From: Amylostereum areolatum
Lineage: Eukaryota; Basidiomycota; Agaricomycetes; Russulales; Stereaceae
NCBI GenBank assembly: GCA_012932865.1
Contig: SAXG01000069.1
Location: 124,001 to 188,000, forward strand
Length of the DNA stretch: 64,000 bases
Direction: 5' to 3'
The notes below the pieces were generated by a model. The model saw nothing but the letters and a program-made list of their open reading frames with translations, searched no databases and was not told the origin of the DNA. A program made the translations under genes and the position numbers. How positions within the stretch are numbered: the stretch's first letter is position 1; every line of letters starts with the position of its first letter. Positions 55,721 to 64,000 of the stretch are shown piece after piece.

Positions 55721-57609
55721 GAGGCAGCAGCAGCAGCTAGCTGATCAAGCCCACCCAGGGTTTCAGGACCAGGTGCAGGAGGGGGAGAAGGAGAAGGAGA
55801 AGGGGCAGAAAGAGGGAGTGTGGATGAAGAAGGCCTGGATGCCGAAGAAATGGGATATATGTAAGGGTGGCCATGATAGGCAGAATATGATGTAGAAGGA
55901 AAGGGAGGGGGTGTAGAGATGGGAGAGTAATGAAGAGGAGAACCAGTGGAATGCTCACAATATTGAGCATCCTCATCCTCCCGTTTCCACCCTGAACTGT
56001 CCTCCTCCATTGGTAGATCCCAGGGAGACGCCTCGGCTGTGGGGCGAGCACTGTGTCTTGATGCCGAGGATGCCACAGCATGGCGGGGAGAGTTGATGGA
56101 ATGGCGTCGGGGCGAAGGAGTTGGGTTTGCAGCGGACCGGCGGCTCGCAGGCCGATCGGGTGAGCAGGTACGGTTGTGATGTCGAGGGGGGGTGTATGGT
56201 GTGTAGCGAGGCGATGGGCAAGTAGAAAAGGGGGGAGGGACCTGTGAGCGCCTTTGGGAATGAGGGAGTGGTGGGGAAGGAGAGCGACGACGGGATCGAC
56301 GATAGCGACTCTGAGAGCTAGAGCGACTGTGACATGACCAGTCACGGCCACGCTCACGTCCGTGTTTGGCATGATCCTGTGCAAGCTTCAGCTCCATCTT
56401 CAATTCGATGAGCTTCATCTCCGTCTGCAACCTCAGCTCGCGCTCAGAAGCGACCTCCTTCCGAAGCTCTTCATTATGCTGTTCTTTTTGTTGCAGCCAG
56501 TTGTTGAGCCCCTTCAAGGTGGTGTTCTCCATGAACGCGTTGATCTTCTTTTCGTCGCGGGCTTCCCGAGCCTGAGGATCAAGCATTGTCGCAAGGTTCT
56601 TTGTGACAGTCCATCCTTCAGTCTTTGCTGTTGCTCGGGTGGACGTGGATTTGGATGCGGGCTTGGATGCGGAAGAGGAAGTGGGCTGTACCGGTATGCC
56701 TTTCTCTTTCTTGATTGGAGGCTTGTCAACTACTTCAATGTCCAAGTTATTGCTCGAGTCGTCACCCTTGTCCGCCTTGGGAGATAAAGGCTGTTTAGAA
56801 GAAGAGACTGGGTGGGGTGGTGGAATGTCAACATCATAGACTTCTCGGCCGCCAGTGCTCTCTAGGATCTTCTCCTCAATCTTCAATGCAATGCGGGTGA
56901 GCTCGGGGGGGTTGGGATCGCCTGTCGGAGGCCGCATGTCCTGGATCTGTATAACTACAATGTGAGGACCACATTCACCAATTATTCGTGCAAACTGACC
57001 TTCTCATACTGTTTTTTCAGCGCTTGGTCCTTTCTTTGACTGAAGGAACGCGAAGCCGCCCACTGGTTATACTCCACCGTCAATGTTGCCCACGCATTTC
57101 CACCCTTCGGCAAGTGCTTTCCAACAAGACGAATAATGTAAGCCCTCTCATCATCCCCATAGTTAGTGGACCCGGAGGATCGTCCGCTGGTTCCGTCATG
57201 TTTTGCAGGTGCGTTCTTCACTTTGTCACTGGTCGCCGCTTTGCTCGGCTTTGCACGCTTCGAAGTTGGTTCCTCGGCATTTACTGACTTTGATTTCCCT
57301 TTCGTAGAAGGCATGGACATCAGGTGACTAACAATGCTGCCGGAGGCTGGGAGCTCGTCGTCCTCGCTGTCAGCTGCCAAAGTTGGGGAGAATGTCCGTT
57401 GCGATGGAGTCTGATAGAAGGTTAGCACCATCTTCTCCTCTCACAATCCAAGTTTGATCACTTACTGCTGTGCTTCGGTGGATCATGGTAGGACGTGGCC
57501 GCTTCTTTGACTGGCCGGGATCTGGAGCGGAGAGGATGGGGGGGTTGATCCGTGGGGAGTTGGCCGCTTGAGGTGTGAGATTGGTAGTGGGAGTAGTAGC
57601 CTGCGACAC
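55714..57609 (-). CDS. Harbinger Myb/SANT-like DNA-binding protein
   Basis: Harbinger elements need a second protein that binds their ends and brings in the transposase; this is that type of gene. Exon 1 (from about 57609, SQATTPTTNLTPQAANS) ends at GTAAGTGATC. Exon 2 (about 57417-57000) has basic linkers and the Myb/SANT-like region YGDDERAYIIRLVGKHLPKG then QWAASRSFSQRKDQALKKQY. After an intron (GTCAGT...TTGTAG) exon 3 reads IQDMRPPTGDPNPPELT and an acidic/Ser-rich linker. A coiled coil follows (KEQHNEELRKEVASERELRL), then an Arg/Ser/Pro-rich tail. The KDZ insertion lies in the last codons: the stop TAA at 55714-55716 comes from the KDZ end. Otherwise open. Confidence 0.8.
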
Positions 57610-58117
57610 TCTAGAATGAGTTGATTTTCAGCTACATGGTTTGCTGTACATACATCAGACTTGTCTTATATGAGAACGATACGACCGTCAGAGTATTCGG
57701 CGTAGAGTTTCCCGTTCGGTTCTCGGACGAGTTGTGTATCTTCAAGTTCTGGCTGGTTATCCATGGGTATTAGGTGAAAAAATAATCGGAAAACAGTGTA
57801 ACGTAGAGTAAAAGGAGTGATATAGGTTTGCGAGAGGGCTGGTGTATTTTTCTTAGAAGTGAAGGAGAGGAGCAAGGTTGAATGTCTCGCTCTGTGCCCT
57901 CGCGACGCGCTCGTACTCTCAACTTGATGCGGGCTCAGTTCAGTTACCATATTAGGCAATTTTTCACACTCCGACATGTTTAGGGCGATGATTTAGGTCT
58001 AGGAGAGGGGGGGGGGCCTCTCCTAGATACGAAGTCTAGGATTGCCCCCGGGCTTGAAATAGGGTCGGAAAAACGTCCCCGATCGTGATCTAGGGAGGAT
58101 ATCTAGGATTTAGGGCA
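57610..58117. other. 5' region of the Myb/SANT gene and Harbinger subterminal DNA
   Basis: A short minus-strand frame starts at 57763 (MDNQPELEDTQLVREPNGKL, stop at 57666) and may be an upstream exon or small leader peptide of the Myb/SANT gene. From 57995 the sequence is rich in ctagg/cctag words, likely subterminal repeats of the Harbinger. Confidence 0.4.
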
Positions 58118-58145
58118 CCCTAAACCCTTACGGGAAGTCATCCAG
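58118..58145 (-). repeat. Right terminal inverted repeat of Harbinger
   Basis: Reversed it reads CTGGATGACTTCCCGTAAGG and then GTTTAGGG, matching the left end after the first base. TA follows at 58146-58147. Confidence 0.88.
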
Positions 58146-58169
58146 TATCATCAACCTGACCAAGCTTAG

Positions 58170-60099
58170 TATGGCGTCTGGGTTGGTATGGCCGCTACTC
58201 GGTACTTGCCTGAAGAAATACGCGCACACATGGCACTCTAAGCTGACCTTGTCAATGCGCCCTCCATTGGCACCAGTGACAACGTCTTCTGGGGCAATGC
58301 TCAAGTCAATCTGTCACACGCGGATGATGGTGACGCGGGTGAGTTCTCTGTCCATCAGCCCTGTTGTACATTGGTTGAATAGTGTAGCCTCCCCGTGTAC
58401 GCTGTGGGGACGCTACCTGTCAACTATACTGATTCAGGCTGGGGTAGATATTGGCGATCTGAGCTCTTCCCTGGGATTTTTTGGAGGCGGACATAAGGAC
58501 ACACACGATGGGGTTGGCGGGCTGACATGCATGATTTCCGGTGGTGTAATGCCTGAAGGTTACTTTCCAGGCATGTTGACCCGTAATGTTTGCGCCTGCT
58601 TGTAACTGAGGCCGTGTAATAGGATTCTTTTTCTTGTTCGAGCTAGGCGTCTACGTTAAGTTAAGCGACTTCAAGATGATCTTCTTCAGTGGCCTCCGTT
58701 AGTACGGTGGTTCTGCTCCACGGGCACCTACAGGACAGAAGGCCGTTGACAATGCTTATAGATGGGCTCTCATTCTGTACCCGCCCGCATCTATCCTTAA
58801 CAACAAAGGCATCACAGCTCTTGGCACGCTCCACTCCAAGAATCAAATCCGTGAAAATGCTAAGAAGGCCAAACAGAAAAGGCTGACAAAGAAAAATCCA
58901 GAGGTGGAAAAGCAGGAGCAGAAGGCTTAGAAACAATCACAAGGGTTGCTTGGGATCTCACCTGAGATGAAAAACAAGTTCGTTGAACTCTTTCAGTACA
59001 GAAACCTCTACTTACTTCTGAGTTACGGTGCATAGTCCTCAGGATATCAATTCACGTGCATGGTCGGTTCATACGACCTGGGCTGCTGATGGCCACATCA
59101 TCATGCCGGGCGAAGCACTTTTGAACTTTGTCGCTCGCATGCTGCTTTTACTATGTACATTCATACTTGCCCAGGCGTATTGGAAGTTCCAGGTTAATGT
59201 TTTTCAGTTTCAGTGATGGCTGCATTGATACTGATTGTGACTGTCTATACAGTTTCAGATTGACACCAACAAATTTCTCTCCTCTTTTTCCATGGCCAAG
59301 CACCAGCCTCCTGAACCTGGACAGCCGTCTCCAAGCCCAGAACACATTGTGGCACGAACTTGGACATATGCACCGCACATTAATGGTACCGACCTGGCAT
59401 ACTTTTTAATACATCATAAATGCTCAGTTATTTCACCCAGATTCTGAACATGATGCCAATCGGGAGGCTGCCATGTTACGTGTCGGAGCATATGAGGACA
59501 AGGTCATACCTCTCATTCCTGAGGCCATGCTGCATGCACAAGTGCGGAACTCCATTCACACCCAAAGTTCACCGGTCAATTGGAGGGTGGGTAGATGCCC
59601 CATCAAGGAAGGCTTCAAAAAAAGTATGCTGCCCGGCGTCTCGGGTGGAGTCTGACCTTTGCTTATACAAATTTTTAGAACCCGATCTTGTTGCAGAAAA
59701 TACACTGGCTATAAAGCCACTCCCAATTCGTATTTTTTTGAGTGATTGCATGTTGCACACATCCTAATAAATGCAACAGTGCGGAAGCCACAAAAGGAGA
59801 AAACCCGAAGACAAAAAAAGCAGACAGCATCTATGATCAAAAGCCATCAAAATGTCAAGGCCAAAGGAGCACTCGAGGCCACTGTTCTAACAGAATCTCT
59901 GCGTACTAAAGCAACCACACACAAGAAGCAGGTTTCTGCTACTGTATTGGGCAAGCACCGAAGGGGCGGACCTGCACAGGATGAGGCAGAGTTTGAAGTA
60001 GGCAGCGATGTAGAGGATGAGGATGATGAGGATGATGAGGGTGAATGGCCACGACGGTCCCATCGCTTACAGAGTGGTACATTTGCACACTATGGTTAG
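58170..60099 (+). pseudogene. TET/JBP-like 2OG-Fe(II) dioxygenase, 3' exons
   Basis: Continues 40928-41789 after the split intron. Exons 58170-58338, 58388-58582 and 58623-58930 join in phase. Motifs: YGVWVGMAATRYLPEEIRAH; GFFGGGHKDTHD, where HxD fits the Fe(II) site; GVYVKLSDFKMIFFSGLR; then YGGSAPRAPTG and RWALILYPPASI. The family oxidises 5-methylcytosine or related bases in DNA, and fungal members are often linked to KDZ transposons. Stops at 58239-58241 (TAA) and 58700-58702 (TAG) kill it, and the expected second His of the R-H-G-G motif is Tyr (TAC). Weaker exons continue (LLNFVARMLLLLCTFILAQA near 59120; AAMLRVGAYEDKVIPLIPEA near 59470). The end is a basic then acidic tail stopping at 60099. 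Confidence 0.72.
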
Positions 60100-60106
60100 A
60101 GAGTAG

Positions 60107-62528
60107 GTGATTGAGTACAATGGTTGCAATATAGAACCCCTTGGTAATAAAAGCAGCATATCTCATATCAACAAAAGTGGGGTGGATGCAATGGAGGAAG
60201 AAGACGAGGAAAAAGACGAGGAAGAAGACGAGCTCAACTGCTCCTATGGCAATCAAAATAGGGCAGCAGGCATGAATGCTGCTGATGCTGACAACAATGA
60301 TGGAGATGAAGATGATGATGAAGATAACGATGATGATGAAGATGAAGATGAAGGAGCAGAAAATAATAAATGCACCATCCATATTATGCATCCAGATTCC
60401 ACCTCACCCATGACAACGCAACATGACCGAATAGTTTCTGCTATACAGTACAACTTTGTTCGGGAAGTTTCTAATGTCAAGGCCAGTGGGCAGGAATCTT
60501 TCCGGATCCCAGTCGGTCTCACCGACCTGAATCCTTGGTTCAATCCCTTGAATATCAACATTCGACATCTTGATGCAGAAGATATTATTTCAAAAACACA
60601 AGTCTGGCTCTCAAAGAGTGAGTTTGCATATTCTACTACAGTGCGTACTACATACTGATCTTACATCAGATGCAAAAAAATACAGCAAAAAGCGAATTGA
60701 AAAGGCGACTAGGAGTTTCCAACAAGCTATCGCCAAGCTAGACACACATCCACTTGCCGACAGCTCTATTACGGCAGTGTGTGCCGCTCTAGCAGCTATG
60801 CCATCTGCAGAACAAGAAGATGCAGTTGAGATGGCAGAGTTGTGAGACGCGTGGAATGCACTAGATCAACTCAATACTCAGAAGAGTAGAAATGAAGTGC
60901 TGTCTGCTTATCAACATATCCATATTATAAAGAATTGCGCTGATCTGTGGAGCTGGCTCGAGCTGGTTGCTACCCGTCACTCTGATCCTGAGTTCAAGGA
61001 CCCTCATTCTCATCCAGGGCTAGTACGCCTTATATCAACAATATTGGAAGGACTATATGAGGGTCGCAAAGAGGTCCAGATAAATCCAGTGTCCTTTATT
61101 CCTGCCCTACCAAACCAATCCCTAACATTGTCGATATCTCATGAACAACGGCGAATCATCGATGCAGAAACACCACCAATTTTATTTCAGGCTACTGTGT
61201 ATGAACTTCTAGTCAACGCCCTATCCTAGATGTTCGGTTTTCCCCAAAACAATGGCCTATCTCGCATGCAGGCTTGGTTCATTCACGGTGTACGCCACAT
61301 AGCTGGCGACAATATCTTGTTGCTGCCAGATACCCAGACTCTGTTTAATCAGGTGCATAGCAAGGGAACTACTAAGTGTTTAAAAAGAAAACTCAACATC
61401 GAAGATCTATTGTCATTCCTGTGTGGCCTATGCAATACATCTATCCTAGACAAGACCAGCGAAGCACATCAGCTGCTGACCCAGATTGCCTTGGCTTTCA
61501 GGATCTTTGAGACTAGCCAAGGGCTACATTCATCTTCTCACAGCATTCTGGCTTCTCCTGTAGCAACAGCATCTTTACCATCGGCAGCACTTTCTGTTGC
61601 ACATGTGCAGAATCAATTTCAGCCTACACCAGAAATGATTGCGTGGGTCAAGGCCATGAAGTCTCTACAATATTTCATCGACAAGCCTATCGCTCGCCAT
61701 CCAATGACATTCCCAAACCCACCGCCTCCCTCTAATTTGTCTCCTACAGAGCGGGCCATGTTGGCTGAGACTCTAACTTGGGTCGATAAATACCTGCCCT
61801 TCCGCCAGCATGCACCTGACATGTTGAAGGTTACGGCTCATCTTAATTCATTGGGCGCAAATCATTCTGCTTGGTTGAAAAGCAAAGTTGGACTTTGGAA
61901 TATGCTCGTTATGCAGACCATCACATTTGGGAGTAAATTCCTTCTAGAGTATGGATGCAACTTTTGTGATCCAAGCCATCTGTATAGTGTCAGGCAACAG
62001 GTCCTAGATGCTGGCCCCAAGAAGACATCATACTTCTATGAGACTGGCATATACGGCACCAGTACTGGCCACAAGTTTGAGAAATGTGAACAGCTCTGGA
62101 ATGGGATACCACCCGATAGCAAACTACCTTGGGCCAAAAGTGATATGCCCAGCTTTGGTGTTATGCACCACTTCTTTAAACAGAAGACATTTGTTAAATG
62201 CGGTAATTTGGCTGCCCTACTGCTCTCTGGTGATTACGCCTATGCAGACATAAGTCAGTTTCTAACTGTATCCGAAATGGGAGGCCTCATTCGTACTGTC
62301 AACAAAGGTGCCATTGCCGGTTTAAGACAGTTAGGTGTCCTACCTCCTGGACCAAAGAATATCAAGTTGCCTGCACCACAAGTTCAAGAGGCATTTAGAC
62401 AGTGGTATAAATGGACTGGAAGGCAGTTTACAGAGGCAGAAAAGGAACAAATGAGTTGGAACACTGTAATGGGGGAGAATAGTCTTTGTAAAGCGACACA
62501 ACTGAAGGACTACATCTGTATTGAATAG
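60107..62528 (+). pseudogene. Large unidentified gene, broken by stops
   Basis: Long consecutive plus-strand frames suggest one protein. 60107-60658 has a strongly acidic stretch (60190-60360) and FRIPVGLTDLNPWFNPLNI. 60660-61227 includes YSKKRIEKATRSFQQAIAKL and WSWLELVATRHSDPEF. 61230-62528 is an open 432-codon run with FGFPQNNGLSRMQAWFIHGV, WLKSKVGLWNMLVMQTITFG, FHTC-free C-rich YGCNFCDPSHL, and WYKWTGRQFTEAEKEQ at the end. Stops at 60843-60845 (TGA) and 61227-61229 (TAG) separate the runs. I do not recognise the family. It follows the TET/JBP remains in the same direction, so both may have belonged to one larger, older element. Confidence 0.6.
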
Positions 62529-62861
62529 TTACTTATATTCTCTTATGTATTTAGTAGAGGTCTATGAACAGTAATCAGGTGGGGTTAGAATAGCGATTTT
62601 GTATGCCGTCAAGTAGTATTTTCACACTTCTCAATTCTTCAGCTGCAGTTGTCAATGTACAAAAATTGTAAGTTTGGGACAATCTTCAACTTGGCAGTCA
62701 GACTTGTAAGTGAATCTCTGTGTAGCGGTTTAGAGTTATACCCGGAACTGCTGGCTTTCAATATTGCTATATCAATAGTAGTAATAAAACAAGGAGTGCA
62801 CAGTCACGTGAATGAGAATAATACGTCCAGAGACTAGGAACACGACACGTAACAAACCACC
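62529..62861. other. Intergenic spacer before F-box-like gene
   Basis: AT-rich, no convincing gene; it presumably holds the promoter of the F-box-like gene. The start codon context (ccaccATGCC) is favourable. Confidence 0.5.
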
Positions 62862-63764
62862 ATGCCACTCACCAGCATTCTCGAACTCAACAAAGAAGCT
62901 ACTCTGACAGACCGCCTTCATGACAAGATATTCACCTTTATGCCTCTGGCTGACCTGCTCGCCCTTCGATCCACATTGCGTACACTGCGTATGCTGGTCC
63001 AAGCCCACTTGGTTGGCCGCCTCACTTCATTCCTTGGGCATTGGTTCCAAACCCCTGCCAGTTTCCATTGCGCCCACCGTCATTCCAGTGGCATTATATC
63101 CGGCCCAGCTGCTATATCATTTATATGCCAGCATCATCAGCCTTGGAGCATCTTGTGGACAGGACACCTAGACATATATGTGCCACCTTGTTGTGCCACC
63201 ACTCTCCTATCCTATCTCGAAGGCCCTTCTGGGAGAAGATACGAGACCATATCAAGCCTATCTAGCGCTTCCATGGGTTGCACCAACAGCGATGTCCGGA
63301 TAGTCCACACCTTGTGCCGCCCAGATGGGCTTCAAGTTTCCGTAACAGAAGTGTCTAGAGGGCCCACTGCCACACTTCTTCTCCACAGCGGTTCAACTCT
63401 CCTCATGAACTTCATCACCGCCAATACCCTTTACGTGTCATACCCCAACTTCACCCTCAAGGGAATTGCTATCAAAATCCCTCAAGAGTATGGAGGCAGT
63501 GAAGGGCTGTTGACGTACCACCACGTTGCATACAAAGTCCAGGCAGCGGCGAATACAATGCATCCTGGCCATACCCCTTGGTGTCGTAAGGCCCACTGCC
63601 TTGGTTCTTTTTGGACTTTTCACGATCGAGGCATCCTACGGGCATCGTTGCGAGATGATATGGCCTTGCCGGATATCAAGGATGACAATGTGGTATGGCG
63701 GTTCTCTATCTGGGATGGGATTGCGTGTGTTGGGGTCTTGAAGAAGGACGGTAGGATAGAATAG
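62862..63764 (+). CDS. F-box-like protein, fungal expanded family
   Basis: An intact, intronless 300-residue frame. The N-terminus (LHDKIFTFMPLADLLALRST, then LRTLRMLVQAHL) fits an F-box helix pair that would bind Skp1 in an SCF ubiquitin ligase. The following part resembles a region common in mushroom F-box proteins, related in pattern to nucleotidyltransferase folds: SGPAAISFI, then HLDIYVPPCCATTLLSYLEG, then VSYPNFTLKGIAIKI. There is no stop or frameshift and codon use is even, in contrast with its neighbours. It is likely a host gene at the edge of the transposon block. Substrates are unknown. Confidence 0.72.
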   Translation: MPLTSILELNKEATLTDRLHDKIFTFMPLADLLALRSTLRTLRMLVQAHLVGRLTSFLGHWFQTPASFHCAHRHSSGIISGPAAISFICQHHQPWSILWTGHLDIYVPPCCATTLLSYLEGPSGRRYETISSLSSASMGCTNSDVRIVHTLCRPDGLQVSVTEVSRGPTATLLLHSGSTLLMNFITANTLYVSYPNFTLKGIAIKIPQEYGGSEGLLTYHHVAYKVQAAANTMHPGHTPWCRKAHCLGSFWTFHDRGILRASLRDDMALPDIKDDNVVWRFSIWDGIACVGVLKKDGRIE

Positions 63765-64000
63765 GGCTTGGAGCATGTATTTGTTCTGTTTTGAACTGAA
63801 ATCTTGATGTGTGTGATAAGATGGAGTTATAATTGCCTGGGATTTCCATAAGAATTACAAGTAGTACTCCCCCGAGAGGGATTCAGGCGTGAGAAAGAAC
63901 ATTTGTTTTCCAACCTGTATCCTGCTTGCCCAGTCCACCTCCAAATCCTCCTAACTATTATGTCTCTGGCTATCAAGAGTGAACCACAAATAGATGACAT
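63765..64000. other. Downstream DNA, no feature seen
   Basis: About 235 bp after the F-box-like gene without a recognisable gene or repeat. Confidence 0.5.

Larger units (their letters stand above)
41813..58145 (+). mobile_element. PIF/Harbinger element with nested KDZ transposon
   Basis: Terminal inverted repeats TGGATGACTTCCCGTAAGGG (41814-41833, and reversed 58125-58144) match perfectly over 20 bp, with a further partial match beyond. Dinucleotide TA flanks both sides (41811-41812, 58146-58147). Inside are a plus-strand DDE transposase and a minus-strand Myb/SANT gene, the usual two-gene Harbinger layout. Without the KDZ insertion the element would be about 4.16 kb. A 2-bp rather than 3-bp duplication is unusual for PIF/Harbinger and resembles the ISL2EU branch, so subfamily is open. 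Confidence 0.88.

Noticed and set aside
62772..63008. Minus-strand frame overlapping the F-box-like gene start
   Set aside because: It overlaps an intact 300-codon gene with family-like motifs and has no recognisable features of its own.

Overview
This window looks like a transposon-packed, probably heterochromatic or subtelomeric stretch of a mushroom-forming basidiomycete (Agaricomycete). The signs are very short introns (about 40-55 nt, GTRAGT...CTRAY...YAG), fungal-specific KDZ (Kyakuja/Dileera/Zisupton), Plavaka-like and PIF/Harbinger DNA transposons, TET/JBP-type dioxygenase sequence, a fungal alpha-kinase fragment and TTAGGG telomere-type repeats. Almost every identifiable segment is a mobile element or a gene broken by one. 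The only clearly intact, ordinary-looking gene is an F-box-like gene at the right end (62862-63764).

1-8 kb: remains of a Ty3/gypsy chromovirus (integrase C-terminus plus chromodomain), then a Plavaka-like transposase pseudogene cut by a gypsy solo LTR and by a 209-bp TRIM solo LTR, both with perfect 5-bp target duplications. A degenerate tandem array and unidentified or low-complexity DNA follow. 8-14 kb: a complete, apparently young Ty1/copia element (copy A; 451-bp LTRs differing by about one base, intact 1436-aa Gag-Pol). 14-20.5 kb: a gypsy Gag-protease pseudogene with a probable LTR, a host gene fragment, a second gypsy LTR with the start of gag, and an interstitial (TTAGGG)3. 20.5-34 kb: four more copia pieces (E fragment, B deleted, D 5' end only, C interrupted by a TRIM) around about 1 kb of unique DNA.

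34-38 kb: gypsy end with a full TRIM insertion, an alpha-kinase fragment, further TRIM and copia solo LTRs. 38-60 kb: a nested set. A TET/JBP-like dioxygenase pseudogene (40928-41789 and 58170-60099) is split inside one of its introns by a PIF/Harbinger element (41813-58145, transposase plus Myb/SANT protein). That element is itself split by a 12.16-kb KDZ transposon (43559-55720) with an 8-bp target duplication, very long terminal repeats and at least three genes. 60-62.5 kb holds a large unidentified pseudogene and 62.9-63.8 kb the F-box-like gene.

The elements explain one another. Copia copies in opposite orientation have recombined: two LTR pieces 13 kb apart are exactly the two halves of one LTR that was the target of copy A, which implies inversion of 14092-21226. 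The small TRIM family carries a tRNA-like sequence inside its LTR and shares termini and polypurine tract with the copia family, so copia proteins are a plausible source of its mobility. Older coding regions carry premature stops that often look like CGA to TGA or CAG to TAG, as expected of methylated-cytosine decay or a RIP-like process, while copia A and the TRIMs look fresh.
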